The notes beneath the pieces are model-generated. The model made no database searches. It was not told the origin of the DNA and saw only the letters and a list, made by a program, of their open reading frames with translations. Positions 8,386 to 18,110 of a stretch of DNA of 64,000 bases are shown one piece after another. This stretch comes from Deltaproteobacteria bacterium (GTDB taxonomy: Bacteria; Desulfobacterota; Binatia; HRBIN30; CADEER01). The position numbers were made by a program, and so were the translations under genes. The stretch spans positions 62,001 to 126,000 of the forward strand of contig JAJCZJ010000088.1 in NCBI GenBank assembly GCA_029262455.1, in the 5' to 3' direction. Within the stretch, counting starts at the first letter, position 1, and every line of letters starts with the position of its first letter.

Positions 8386-9735
8386 TCAACCAGTCTCCAC
8401 CGACAGCAGCTCGTCGCGCATTACCTCCGCAAACCGCGCAACCTCCGCCTCGGACAAAGCCCCAGTCTGGTACACATGCGTCAAGTTCAGCCGACCACGG
8501 TGAACACTCATCGCCGCGCAACTACCGGGCGAAGGGAGCACCGCCGGAACATGAAACCCATCGCGAACCGGCGCACCCAGAAACTCATCCACTCCAGCAA
8601 GAAAGTCGCCTGTGAAGGCGAAGAAAAACGAGCACAACTCCCCTGCCAACGTCCGCCGCACCATGCGCCCAAATAGATCCGCCGGGACATGGCGAGCGAA
8701 ATCAATCGCGTGACCGCCGCAGTCTACCAAGTTCTGACGGATCGCCTCACGTCGCTGCGTCTTGAGCGCATCGAGAAGGTCGTCAAAGTCTTCCACCTGC
8801 TCCGGCCCGACCTGAAACCAGATCATCGACACGTGGGTTCGAAAGATCGCCCCGTCCTGGCCCTTCGGCCGCATGTTCACCGGCAGCGGTAAGACATAGC
8901 TCGCCGGCACCGTCCCGCGCTCGACCATCAGTCGGTGGTGACCGCGAATCGCAGCCGCCATGTAGTACATCACTGGAGTCAGAAATCCGGCTTTCTCCTT
9001 TGCCGCGGCAGCGATCTGGTCCGTCTCGTCGGACGTAAAGGAAAGAACGCGGTAACGTAGGTCCTGCGGTACGCGGCGCAAAGGCCCAGCGAGAGAGCGT
9101 GGTGGGCGGCTGGCGAACCCAGATAGAAAGCCCTGCCATCGCCGCGCTCGATCGCCGCGTTCACGGAACGAAATCGCTTCGCCCGGAACCGCGGCGCCGT
9201 GACTCAAGTCACTCGCCCTTCGCGTGCCGGCCGCGATCTCGGCTAAAGCGCGGACAAACAACTCGCTTCCGGTGCCATCGAGCAACATGTGCAACCAAGT
9301 CAACGCCAAGTCGCTCGATCCATCGCCATAGCGCGCCATATCAAAGCGCAGCAACTCGCCGTGCCGCCCATCGAAGGACTGGTTCATCGCGGCGGCGAAC
9401 TCCTCCGGCACAACCGATGGAGCCACCGGTGTTCTCAAAAAATCATGAACCCGCAAAGGCGGCGGCTCGGAGATGATCCGACAATCGTAAACCGGCGCCC
9501 CGAGCAAACCCGGCCGACGAATTCCAGCGCGCACGATCGGCGCAGCGCGCGCAACATCTTCGATCAAGCTCCGCAGAGCCCCGACCTCGAGTCCCGGACC
9601 AAGACGCAGCACCAGCTGCGACGCATGGCTCGCCGTATGATAGCGAGACGCCTCACGATCGAAGGCCCGCAACATACAATCCGCTCCGGTGAGCGGAATG
9701 GTGGTGATGTCGTCAGAGATTGCCAAGCTGCCCAT
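8386..9735 (-). CDS. condensation-domain-like acyltransferase
   Basis: A 449-residue protein of the chloramphenicol-acetyltransferase/NRPS-condensation superfamily. The active-site region reads LTWLHMLLDGTG, an HxxxDG motif (H-M-L-L-D-G) as in wax-ester synthase and polyketide-associated acyltransferases rather than the HHxxxDG of NRPS condensation domains. Other hallmarks are YVLPLPVNMRPKG (the family's structural loop) and a late SFFFAFTGDF segment. ATG at 9735 lies inside the 3' end of the ACP gene (23 bp overlap), pointing to translational coupling. It probably transfers an ACP-bound acyl group to an alcohol or amine; the acceptor is unknown. Confidence 0.82.
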   Translation of the reverse strand: MGSLAISDDITTIPLTGADCMLRAFDREASRYHTASHASQLVLRLGPGLEVGALRSLIEDVARAAPIVRAGIRRPGLLGAPVYDCRIISEPPPLRVHDFLRTPVAPSVVPEEFAAAMNQSFDGRHGELLRFDMARYGDGSSDLALTWLHMLLDGTGSELFVRALAEIAAGTRRASDLSHGAAVPGEAISFRERGDRARRWQGFLSGFASRPPRSLAGPLRRVPQDLRYRVLSFTSDETDQIAAAAKEKAGFLTPVMYYMAAAIRGHHRLMVERGTVPASYVLPLPVNMRPKGQDGAIFRTHVSMIWFQVGPEQVEDFDDLLDALKTQRREAIRQNLVDCGGHAIDFARHVPADLFGRMVRRTLAGELCSFFFAFTGDFLAGVDEFLGAPVRDGFHVPAVLPSPGSCAAMSVHRGRLNLTHVYQTGALSEAEVARFAEVMRDELLSVETG

Positions 9736-9970
9736 GAACACAAGCGGCGAGCGACCGGGCCGACGCAAGGTTCTCCGGAGTCAACAAACTCTCGTCGACC
9801 CAAACGCCAGTACTCTCCTCGATGGCCAGCATCAACTGCGTTACCGCCATCGAATCGAGCCCCGCCTCCACCAAATCACTCTCCACAGAAAAACCATCCC
9901 CGACGGATAGAATATCATCGCGCAAGATCTCAAAGACCTTCTGCTCGAGTGTCTCTTTCGTCCAATCCAT
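9713..9970 (-). CDS. acyl carrier protein
   Basis: An 85-residue carrier protein. The phosphopantetheine attachment Ser is in LVEAGLDSMAVTQLM (GxDSM motif). The four-helix layout and acidic helix II are as usual. It is a stand-alone carrier, first in the minus-strand run and overlapping the acyltransferase gene by 23 bp. It is unlikely to be the housekeeping fatty-acid ACP because it is surrounded by a dedicated ligase, an acyltransferase and a halogenase-like gene rather than fab genes. It probably tethers the intermediate of a small specialised pathway. Confidence 0.9.
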   Translation of the reverse strand: MDWTKETLEQKVFEILRDDILSVGDGFSVESDLVEAGLDSMAVTQLMLAIEESTGVWVDESLLTPENLASARSLAACVHGQLGNL

Positions 9971-10249
9971 ATGACCCCACGTCCGCTACCAATTTCAATC
10001 CCCTATCAGAGCCACCACTGAGATCGACCACCTCGGTAGCAAGTCCGTTCAAAAACCTTCCCGCAAGCGAGAATGGAGCTGAGTCCAGTCCCGAGTCTCT
10101 TGCATCGATCGGCTTCGCACTGCCGCGCCGCTTCCAGCGCAAGGTCTACGACTGAAGACGGCCGGTCGCCCCCATCCGCCTGAACCTTTGATTCGCCTGG
10201 TCCGCCCCGCGTTGACAGTCAAGACGCGTACTCTATTGTCGGGGAATCA
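9971..10249. other. divergent intergenic region of the biosynthetic cluster
   Basis: About 280 bp between the divergent ACP and halogenase-like genes, with no convincing coding sequence. It should hold the promoters of both arms. I see no clear long palindrome; GGGGAATCA directly precedes the halogenase ATG. Confidence 0.5.
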
Positions 10250-11506
10250 ATGGAATCCGGCTCCAACAAGACAATAGCAATCCTCGGTGGCGGGCCAGCG
10301 GGCTCGACTTTGGCGACATACTTAGCCCGCAAGGGCATGAATGTCGTCATGTACGCCGACGGAAAACGGCCACCGTTGATCGTCGGTGAGTCGCTGGTCC
10401 CTGCTGTCGTGCCCTATCTGCGTGACCTCGGCATCGAGGACGAAGTCGCCAGCTACGGCACGTGGAAGGGTGGCGCGACTTTCGTTTACAACGATGAGTA
10501 TCACCTCAACATTTGGTTCGATCAGGTCCGCGGCGGGGATACCCCGACGTACTCCTACAACGTACCGCGCGATCGCTTCGACGCGACCCTGCGGGAAACG
10601 GCTTCGCGCGCCGGGGCTACGATCATCCCCACGACCGGCCGTCTCGAACGAGAGGGAGACTCTTCTCGGTTGCGGCTCACACCCGAGACTGTCGAGGCTG
10701 CGGGCGACAAACTCGCCGGACGCCAGCCTGACTGGATCATCGATGCGATGGGCCGAGGGCGCGGCATTCCCAAGATTCTCGACCTGCCGGTCGAAGCTGG
10801 CGACCGCAAGGACACCGCCCTACACGCACACCTACAGGGAGTTGAGGTCGAGATCGCTACCAACGTACACACCGACAGGCTGTCGAAAGGCTGGTGCTGG
10901 CGCATCCCCCTGCCCGGGCGCGTGTCGGTCGGCTTCATTCTCGCCGACGAACACCTGCACGAGCTCGGCAGCACTGCTGAAGAGCAGTTCGACAACTTCA
11001 TGAAGCAGGATCCGATGATGCGCGAGTGGTCCAAGTCGGGCCGACGCATCTCCCCCGTCATGAAGTACAACAACTACCAGGCGCGGGTCAGCTGCGGCGT
11101 CGGCGAGAACTGGGCCTTGGTCGGTGATGCTTTTGGCTTTGTCGATCCGGTGTTTTCCAGCGGAATGTTGATCGCCATGCAAAGCGCACACGCTTTGGCC
11201 GAGGCCATCGCCGACGGTTCTCCCGGCGCCTTCGACGAGTACGATCGCTACGTCAAAGCGAACCTCGACGCCTGGCGCAACGTCATCGAGCACTTCTACG
11301 ACGGCCGACTGCTGACGCTCTTCAAGCTCGGAGACCACTTTCGACAGAAGCTCTGGGGACGCGTGATGGATTTCCACTTCCGCAAGCACATGCCGAGAAT
11401 CTTCACGGGCGACGACGTCACCAACCGCTACAGTTCGTGGCTGGTCGAGTTCATGTCGACCTACGGCCTTTACGGCAACGATCCGGAAGAACTGCGCATC
11501 CTGTGA
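10250..11506 (+). CDS. flavin-dependent halogenase-like protein
   Basis: A 418-residue FAD protein of the tryptophan-halogenase/geranylgeranyl-reductase superfamily. The FAD motif GGGPAGS is at about 13-19, followed by GESLVPAVVPYLRDLGI. Features specific to flavin-dependent halogenases are present: a lysine in TWKGGATF (K73, the position of the catalytic Lys), WCWRIP at 215-220 (WxWxIP), and F297-V-D-P300-V-F-S303-S-G305 (FxxPxxSxG). It therefore probably halogenates an aromatic or carrier-bound substrate using FADH2 supplied by a separate reductase, not seen here. It is divergent from the ACP operon and 4 bp ahead of the CrtI-like gene. A non-halogenating monooxygenase cannot be excluded. 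Confidence 0.8.
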   Translation: MESGSNKTIAILGGGPAGSTLATYLARKGMNVVMYADGKRPPLIVGESLVPAVVPYLRDLGIEDEVASYGTWKGGATFVYNDEYHLNIWFDQVRGGDTPTYSYNVPRDRFDATLRETASRAGATIIPTTGRLEREGDSSRLRLTPETVEAAGDKLAGRQPDWIIDAMGRGRGIPKILDLPVEAGDRKDTALHAHLQGVEVEIATNVHTDRLSKGWCWRIPLPGRVSVGFILADEHLHELGSTAEEQFDNFMKQDPMMREWSKSGRRISPVMKYNNYQARVSCGVGENWALVGDAFGFVDPVFSSGMLIAMQSAHALAEAIADGSPGAFDEYDRYVKANLDAWRNVIEHFYDGRLLTLFKLGDHFRQKLWGRVMDFHFRKHMPRIFTGDDVTNRYSSWLVEFMSTYGLYGNDPEELRIL

Positions 11507-11510
11507 CGGG

Positions 11511-13034
11511 ATGAGCGCCCCAGAGTCCCTCACACCGTCGGACCGCTACGACGCGATCGTCGTCGGCACCGGAATCGGTGGCCTCACGGCAGCCGCATTG
11601 CTCGCGTACAGCGGCAAAAAAGTGTTGGCCGTCGAGCGACACGACCGCGTCGGCGGCTACGCTCACTCTTTTCGACGCGGCGCATACACGTTCGACGCCG
11701 CAGTTCATTTGATCGGCGGCTGCGATAGCGGCGGCCTGATCGACCAACTGCTGACCAGCCTCGGGGTACGCGACCGTTGCGACTTCATGCCCGTAAATCC
11801 GTGTTACCGAGCTGAGTATCCGGGTCTCAACCTCGACGCACCGACTGGGACTGACGAGTTCACGGCCACTTACCAGGCAGCTTTTCCACACGAATCCCGT
11901 GGCATCGCCGCATTCCTCCAGGACTGTCACTCGATCCGCAAGGAGACCCGACGCCTTCTCGCCAACGACCGCGCGGCCACAGCTTCGGGCTCATTGAGCG
12001 GATTCTCGACGCTCCAACGGTATCGCCGGTCATCGGTTAGCGACGTCCTCAACGGTCAGGTCACCGATCCAAAGGCACGAACCGCACTCACGACGCTCTG
12101 GCCCTACGTCGGCCTGCCTCCGAGCCAACTCTCGTTCCTCTATTGGGCCTCGATGTTGATGAGCTATGTCGACGACGGTGCCTACTACTGCAAGGGGACG
12201 TTCCAAGTCTTCGCGAACACCCTCGCCGATGTCGTGCGCGATGCCGGTGGCGACGTCGCCCTACGCACTTCTGTGCGGAGCATCGGCACTGACGCGGACG
12301 GTGTTACCGGGGTCGTGCTCGAGGACGGTAGAACGATCCGAGCCGACGTGGTCGTATCGAACGCCGATGCGCAGCAAACGATTTCCGCTCTAATCGGCAC
12401 GGAGCGATTCCCCGCGACGTACTGCAAAGGTATCAGCCGCCTCAAGCCGTCAGTCTCTGCAATCGTCGCCTACATCGCGACCGACCTGCCTGACAGTGCG
12501 CTCGTGAGCGCGCACGAAACATTTCATTTCGAGGATTGGGATCACGACAACGCTTACCAAGCCACGCTTTGCGGAGAGCCAAATTGGTACACGCTAACCG
12601 TCCCAACTCTAATCGACCCGGATCTGGCAACAGATGGCTCGAGTCTTCTCGTACACACCAGCCTGATTCCTTTCGACGCCGCACACAACTGGCATGAGTC
12701 GAAGCCACAACATGAGGCCAATATCATTGCCGATCTCGAGCAACGCGTAGCTGGGTTCTCCTCGCACATTCGACACATCGACGTCGGGACCCCCGCCACG
12801 ATGAAGAGATATACGCAGAACTCGGACGGCGCTCTTTACGGTTGGGAACTCTCACCGCGACAAATCGGCCCCGGCAGGCCGGCCGTTCAATCGCCAATCC
12901 CCGGGCTCTTCTTGGCCGGACACTGGACCCAACCCGGAGGCGGCATTTACGGGGTCGTAACGTCTGGAATCATCGCAGCCCGTGCCATCCTCGGTCACGA
13001 CAGCGAATCGGACCTTTGGCAAGCGTTGCAATAG
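11511..13034 (+). CDS. phytoene-desaturase/carotenoid-isomerase-like FAD oxidoreductase
   Basis: A 507-residue NAD(P)/FAD-dependent oxidoreductase of the CrtI/CrtISO/RetSat group. The N-terminal dinucleotide motif is IVVGTGIGGLTAA (about 16-28), followed by VERHDRVGGYAHSF. The C-terminal FAD motif is LFLAGHWTQPGGGIYGVVTSG. Members desaturate, isomerise or saturate polyenes, but many uncharacterised homologues act on other lipids. It starts 4 bp after the halogenase-like gene, so the two are almost certainly co-transcribed and belong to one pathway. No carotenoid genes (crtB, crtE) are nearby, which argues against routine carotenoid synthesis. Confidence 0.87.
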   Translation: MSAPESLTPSDRYDAIVVGTGIGGLTAAALLAYSGKKVLAVERHDRVGGYAHSFRRGAYTFDAAVHLIGGCDSGGLIDQLLTSLGVRDRCDFMPVNPCYRAEYPGLNLDAPTGTDEFTATYQAAFPHESRGIAAFLQDCHSIRKETRRLLANDRAATASGSLSGFSTLQRYRRSSVSDVLNGQVTDPKARTALTTLWPYVGLPPSQLSFLYWASMLMSYVDDGAYYCKGTFQVFANTLADVVRDAGGDVALRTSVRSIGTDADGVTGVVLEDGRTIRADVVVSNADAQQTISALIGTERFPATYCKGISRLKPSVSAIVAYIATDLPDSALVSAHETFHFEDWDHDNAYQATLCGEPNWYTLTVPTLIDPDLATDGSSLLVHTSLIPFDAAHNWHESKPQHEANIIADLEQRVAGFSSHIRHIDVGTPATMKRYTQNSDGALYGWELSPRQIGPGRPAVQSPIPGLFLAGHWTQPGGGIYGVVTSGIIAARAILGHDSESDLWQALQ

Positions 13035-13075
13035 ATCGAGTTCCAAGGCCTTCGGGTCGGCAAACGACCCCGCAC

Positions 13076-15946
13076 CTAGCAGTCCGCAACTTCGGCAAGA
13101 AAAGCCCTCACCGCCGCGAGCGGGAGAAAGTCCCGTACGTTTCCGAACCTCTCGGAGACCGAACGCAGACGGACGGTGACTTCCGTAGTTCCGGTGCAGG
13201 TAAACTGGACGCGCCCGAGCGACAACAGACTCAATAGCTCGCCCGGTCGGTTTCCGACGCGGCCAGCTTCCGCTACACCGGCGCGCAGGTGCGCTTCGAT
13301 CTCTCGTTGCGCCGCCGCCGATGGCAGCGAGCCGGCCGCGCCGCCGCCCGCCCTCATCCACAGCAACTCGCCGCGCATGCGAGGAATGTCTGAAGCCAGG
13401 AAGTTCGTGCCGTTACGGGTCAAGGACGTCTCGGCGCGCTCAATGGCCAACAAACCTTCCTCATGACAACCGGCCATGGCGTAGGCTGCCGCGGCCAATA
13501 GGAGCGTCTGAACACCGCCATTCCCACCTGTGATCGCAGCGCAGATCTGCATCCCGAACTCCAGGTCCGGAAGTCCCTGGTCACGCTCGCCTCGGCCGAT
13601 ACGAGCCCAGCCGCGCTGCATCTGACCAACCCCGACCAAGTAGAGAAAGTCTTCCGCCCCGGCGATGGAGAGACACTCATCCGCTAGCTGTTCGGCCTTC
13701 TCGAAGTCGAAGCACAGCGAGTGAACCCAGGCCACCATGCAGGCAGCGGAGGCGATGCTATAGCTGTGACCGATTCGTCGCGCATGCGCGAGAGCTTCTT
13801 CCGCAACCGCAACCGCTCGTTCAGGCTGGCCACAAAACCAGTGGGACAACGCCAAGTGACATCCCGAGCAAGATTTCGGGTCATGGCCGCAAGTCCGCAG
13901 TCCAAAGTCCGCACTCCCTTCAGTTGCAAGCAGCATCACCTCTTCGAGCGCGTCGATGGCTGCGGAGAAATTGCCCACACGAAGTTGGACGCAACCCCAA
14001 CAGTGAAGAGCCTCGAGGCGTAGTGCTGGATCGCCACTGCATTCGGCAATCTGCTTCATCTGCTGGGCCAACCTGACACCGGTCTGCAGGTCTTCACGCA
14101 TCGTGTAAAACGTGTGCAGCCCATCCAACGCCGCAAATTCCGCCGGGCCAGGCTCGATCTCGTCGGCCAACTCGAGAGCTCGATCAAAGCTCTCGCGCAC
14201 ATCAGCCGCAGCAAAACCCTTGGTGTTGAGCAAAGCCGTGCCGAGCTTGCTCCAAACTTCGATTTCGACCCGCGGGTCGACAGGATCGCGCGCCTTCTCG
14301 ATCAAGGCGATGCCCTGGCGAAGGTGTGTCTCTGCCTCGTTGTAAGCGAAGCGCTCGAGAGCTTCACGCCCGGCGGCACTCCGGTATTCGATCGCCCGCG
14401 CGTAGTCTCCGGCTCTCTCAAAATGCAGAGCGATCTCGCTCGACGCCGCCCCCCTGCCTCTCGCCGCGAGGTGCGCGGCGAAGTTTTCATGCAACACACG
14501 CCGTCGCTTCGGTGGAACAAGATTGTAAACGGTTTCGCGATACATTCCATGCGGGAAAGCGAAGACCGACTCAGCGCGATCCGGCGCCGCCGATGCTTCC
14601 ACAAGATGGCTCACACCGGACAGACCTCGCAGTTGCTCCTCGGCGTCATCTTCTGGGACCGAAAGCGCAGCCGCGACACCCACCGCATCGAACGACTCAC
14701 CGCAAACCGACGCAGCGTGAAGGACCTCCGTGCCACCTTCGGGCAGGCGACCGAGCGCATTTTGCGTCGCTTCTCTGAAACTCGCGCGCCCTACCTCTCG
14801 CACCTTTGCGACGTCCTCAACCAGCTTCCATGCGGGACCGCTGTTGGCGATCGCTCCGATGTCCTCGAGCTCATCCAAGACCCGGATCACATTGAGAGGG
14901 TTTCCTGCGGTCGAGTCGTGAACCGCCTCGACCACCTCGCTGCCATCCGCCAAACCGGGATAGTTCCGGTCCAAATAGATACGGACGTCACCCTGATCCA
15001 AGTTCTCGAGACTCAGACGGCTGCACCCATCTCGACCGACGGTTTCTCGAATTACGGAGGCAAGGTGATGCTCGGCCGCAATCGGGCGCAGAGTGCCAAC
15101 TACGAGGAGACGCGAGCGAGCGCTGCGCTTGATCAAGGTACTGATCAGTTCGGCCGTCGACGGGTCGCACCAATGCAGATCTTCCAACCACAGGACCAAG
15201 GGTCGGTCGCGGGCCACTTCGTCGATCAAGCCAACCAACTCGCTAAGTCGAGCTTTGCGCGAACTAACCGGTGGTTCGCTATCGCCATTGCGCAGGCGCG
15301 CGAACTCGGAGCGCCACGAAGGCGCCCAGCGCGCGAGGAGCTGATGAAACTTGCCGCCCTCCTCGCGACACAATCGTCCCAACGCATCCAACACCGGGAG
15401 GTAGGGCTCTTCACCACCGAAGTGCTCCACACACTGACCACAAATACTACGCGCAGTCGTAGGCCCCGCCGCAAGTCCGTCGACCACCGTTTTGACGAGA
15501 GCCGTCTTGCCGACCCCGGGTTCACCCTCGATAAAGACTGACTGCCGATCGCCGAGCTCACAAGATTCGACCGCACGACGGAGAGCGGTGAGCGGTTTCT
15601 CGCGGCCAACCAGATCGACCTCGGTCCGCCGATCGACTGAAACCGGCGCTACGAAGCGATACCCGCGGCCGTGCGCCGTTTCGATAAAGCTCGGAGGACG
15701 ACCGCGATCACCGAGCGCAGCGCGCAGTTCGCTTACGCAAACGCTCAGGACATTCTCACTGACGCTGGTCGACCGCCAAACGGCCGCGAGAAGCTCGTCC
15801 TTTGAAATGAGCTGAGCCGGGCGGGCGGCCAGGTACCACAGCACCCAAAAGGTTTTGCGCCGCAGCGCTACCGGCTGGCCGTCGCGCAGCAGCTCGCCGC
15901 GGTCGAGGTCCAGCCGAAAGGTGCCAAATTCAATTGCCGCTTCCAT
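13076..15946 (-). CDS. wHTH-ATPase-TPR transcriptional regulator
   Basis: A 956-residue regulator. Residues 1-100 form an OmpR-type winged helix (FGTFRLDLDRGELL, LISKDELLAAVW, FIETAHGRGYRFVAPV). A STAND/AAA_16-type ATPase follows, with Walker A GEPGVGKTAL at about 141-150 and Walker B-like VLWLEDLHWCDPST. The C-terminal ~550 residues are TPR-like helical repeats. Such proteins work like MalT/CadC hybrids: ligand binding at the repeats plus ATP triggers DNA binding. It is convergent with the CrtI-like gene (41 bp between stops) and divergent from the secreted protein at 16059; control of one of these neighbours is plausible but inferred. Confidence 0.88.
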   Translation of the reverse strand: MEAAIEFGTFRLDLDRGELLRDGQPVALRRKTFWVLWYLAARPAQLISKDELLAAVWRSTSVSENVLSVCVSELRAALGDRGRPPSFIETAHGRGYRFVAPVSVDRRTEVDLVGREKPLTALRRAVESCELGDRQSVFIEGEPGVGKTALVKTVVDGLAAGPTTARSICGQCVEHFGGEEPYLPVLDALGRLCREEGGKFHQLLARWAPSWRSEFARLRNGDSEPPVSSRKARLSELVGLIDEVARDRPLVLWLEDLHWCDPSTAELISTLIKRSARSRLLVVGTLRPIAAEHHLASVIRETVGRDGCSRLSLENLDQGDVRIYLDRNYPGLADGSEVVEAVHDSTAGNPLNVIRVLDELEDIGAIANSGPAWKLVEDVAKVREVGRASFREATQNALGRLPEGGTEVLHAASVCGESFDAVGVAAALSVPEDDAEEQLRGLSGVSHLVEASAAPDRAESVFAFPHGMYRETVYNLVPPKRRRVLHENFAAHLAARGRGAASSEIALHFERAGDYARAIEYRSAAGREALERFAYNEAETHLRQGIALIEKARDPVDPRVEIEVWSKLGTALLNTKGFAAADVRESFDRALELADEIEPGPAEFAALDGLHTFYTMREDLQTGVRLAQQMKQIAECSGDPALRLEALHCWGCVQLRVGNFSAAIDALEEVMLLATEGSADFGLRTCGHDPKSCSGCHLALSHWFCGQPERAVAVAEEALAHARRIGHSYSIASAACMVAWVHSLCFDFEKAEQLADECLSIAGAEDFLYLVGVGQMQRGWARIGRGERDQGLPDLEFGMQICAAITGGNGGVQTLLLAAAAYAMAGCHEEGLLAIERAETSLTRNGTNFLASDIPRMRGELLWMRAGGGAAGSLPSAAAQREIEAHLRAGVAEAGRVGNRPGELLSLLSLGRVQFTCTGTTEVTVRLRSVSERFGNVRDFLPLAAVRAFLAEVADC

Positions 15947-16058
15947 CTCGATCGAAATCTACCTCAATCACCAAAAACTGTCGGTTCCGCATCCGGATTG
16001 GAACAAAATTGAAGAATTATTGAAAGATCCGGCAGCCGTAATTCAGTAGCGATTGACT

Positions 16059-18086
16059 ATGATCGCCAGAGTTCTGCGGAAACTAACGCTGATTTCTATC
16101 CTGACCGCGGCGCCCGTGGCAGTTCCGACAGCTCCTGCGTTTGCCGGATTTGTCGGACCGACCCCGACCATGGTACCAACACCCAACCACGTCGCCCGGA
16201 TCGGGTCCGAGTTCCCTGTCAGCACCTACACCGTTGGTCCCCAGGACCGGTCGGTCGTGGCGATGGACAGCCAGGGCAACTTCGTCGTCGCCTGGGACAG
16301 TACCCACCAGGATGGTTCCCTGAACGGTGTCTTCGCGCAGCGCTTCGGCAGCGATGGGAGCACGCTTGGCACCGAGTTCTCGGTGCCAACCTACACGAGT
16401 AGCAACCAGCTGCTCCCGGCAGTCGCGATGGACGACAGCGGTAATTTCACGGTCGCCTGGCAAGGGGCCGGGGCCGATGACACCGCCGGCATCTTCGCAC
16501 GCTCGTTCGCAAGCGATGGAAACAGCATCGGGTCGCAGTTTCGGGTCAACGCCGATGCATCAGGTAGTCAGCTCATGCCCGACTTGATCTACGATTCGTC
16601 GGGCGACCTCATCATCATCTATCGCGAGATCGCTGCCATCGCGCGGCGTATGCAGCCCGGCGGATCGCCCATCGGCACCGAATTCGCGGTCGGCGGCTCG
16701 ACGACAGTAGTGGCGAACTATCCGTTTATTGACAACTTGCCGAACAACGGATTCATCGTGGCCTGGACGAGCAACTACGGAGTAGCCGCCCAGCGCTTCG
16801 ACAGCAGCGGCGCTCAGGACGGCTCCGAGATCGAGGTTACGAATGAATCGCCGGGTCAGCCAGTAGGTTTGGCGGCCAACTCCGCTGGGGACTTTCTAGT
16901 CACCTGGAACAGCTCCCTCGGCGGTGGCTACTATGCGGTGATGTCACGCAACTTCGACAGCGCCGGGACCTCGGTCGGAACGGAGCTGCGTGTCGATAGC
17001 TTCGCCCTCCCCAACGCAACCCCGAAACCAAAAGCAGGCGCATTGGCTGACGGCAACTTCGTTGTCGCTTGGACCGGACTCGGCTACGGAAGCAACAACA
17101 TCTTCGCACGCTGCGTTGATGCTACCGGTGTGCCAGTCGGAGCAGAGTTTCTCGTAAACGAAAACTCCAATTCGACTCAGTTTCGACCTGCAATCGCGAC
17201 CAGCACCAACGGTGAGTTCATCGTCTCCTGGGAAAGCTTCCACCAAGGCGGTGCTTTCAACTTCGGGATCTTTGCCCAGCGCTTTCGTGCTACCGACACT
17301 CCGGCGCCCGAGACACCGACGGCTACGCCGACCACCACGCCGACTCAGACTCCGACGATCACACCAAGCGAAACGCCGACTCAAACTCCGACCAACACCC
17401 CAACCGACACCCCGACTCAGACTCCCTCCCACACCCCAACCGAGGCGCCAACTCAAACACCGACCGACACCCCAAACTCGATCGCTACCGCGACTTCGAC
17501 GAACTCCCCACCGCCGATCACTACACCTACCCCCCGGCGACGATTCCCCCCGATCATTCTGAGAATTATCGAACGGCTGCGCCGAATATTCGGGCTTGGG
17601 TCGCCGAACATCCCGCCGCCTTTCCTCCAGATCTGGAGCGCTGGGCCGAATGGGATCGTCGAGAACGGGACAAACGACGACGTGTTGCTCGGTGTCGGCG
17701 GCACCAACGAGCTAGGCGAATTCACCAGCAGCCCCGGGATCGCGATCCACCGCCCGCTCGTACTAGGCGAGATGATCTACGCTCTCGACCTCGAAAACGA
17801 CCTGGCCGGAGACGCGAAACCGGTGACCGGGCCACGAGCAGCGCCGATCGGAGAAGCTTGCGGTCAAGCGACCGACTGTGAGTTGGGCTTCTGCGTCGCG
17901 GGAGTGTGTTGCGATCAGCCATGCAACGAACCCGGACAGGTATGCAATCAGCCCGGCACGCTTGGCCAATGCGTCCGCGCGGCTGCCGCGGCACCGGCAT
18001 TATCGAGTGGCGCGCTGGCGATGGCTGTGCTCAGCCTGTCGATCTTAGGTGGCTTGGCACTCGCGAGAAGACGAGATCGACTCTAG
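16059..18086 (+). CDS. secreted repeat protein with Thr-Pro linker and C-terminal sorting tail
   Basis: A 675-residue exported protein of unknown function. It has a signal peptide (MIARVLRKLTLISILTAA... to AFAG). At least six ~60-residue repeats follow, each with a GNFVVAWDS-like core and an IFAQRF strand, suggesting a beta-propeller or beta-sandwich array. Then comes a Thr/Pro-rich linker of TPT/TQTPT units (about residues 415-490), a Cys-rich module (CGQATDCELGFCVAGVCC), and a C-terminal APALSSGALAMAV hydrophobic helix ending in ARRRDRL. That tail resembles IPTL-CTERM/MYXO-CTERM-type sorting signals. ATG at 16059 is used; a TTG two codons earlier is possible. Confidence 0.85.
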   Translation: MIARVLRKLTLISILTAAPVAVPTAPAFAGFVGPTPTMVPTPNHVARIGSEFPVSTYTVGPQDRSVVAMDSQGNFVVAWDSTHQDGSLNGVFAQRFGSDGSTLGTEFSVPTYTSSNQLLPAVAMDDSGNFTVAWQGAGADDTAGIFARSFASDGNSIGSQFRVNADASGSQLMPDLIYDSSGDLIIIYREIAAIARRMQPGGSPIGTEFAVGGSTTVVANYPFIDNLPNNGFIVAWTSNYGVAAQRFDSSGAQDGSEIEVTNESPGQPVGLAANSAGDFLVTWNSSLGGGYYAVMSRNFDSAGTSVGTELRVDSFALPNATPKPKAGALADGNFVVAWTGLGYGSNNIFARCVDATGVPVGAEFLVNENSNSTQFRPAIATSTNGEFIVSWESFHQGGAFNFGIFAQRFRATDTPAPETPTATPTTTPTQTPTITPSETPTQTPTNTPTDTPTQTPSHTPTEAPTQTPTDTPNSIATATSTNSPPPITTPTPRRRFPPIILRIIERLRRIFGLGSPNIPPPFLQIWSAGPNGIVENGTNDDVLLGVGGTNELGEFTSSPGIAIHRPLVLGEMIYALDLENDLAGDAKPVTGPRAAPIGEACGQATDCELGFCVAGVCCDQPCNEPGQVCNQPGTLGQCVRAAAAAPALSSGALAMAVLSLSILGGLALARRRDRL

Positions 18087-18110
18087 CGCAAGCCCGCGAC
18101 AATCGTAGGA

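Noticed and set aside
9289-10155. 288-codon open frame on the plus strand
   Set aside because: Antisense to the ACP and acyltransferase genes; composition unlike a real protein.
14114-15541. 475-codon open frame on the plus strand
   Set aside because: It lies entirely opposite the wHTH-ATPase-TPR regulator and has no recognisable motif; a high-GC antisense shadow.
17300-17530. Short-period repeats resembling a CRISPR or satellite array
   Set aside because: They encode the Thr-Pro linker of the secreted protein and have no spacer structure; similar DNA occurs at 23090-23270 and 43900-44030.
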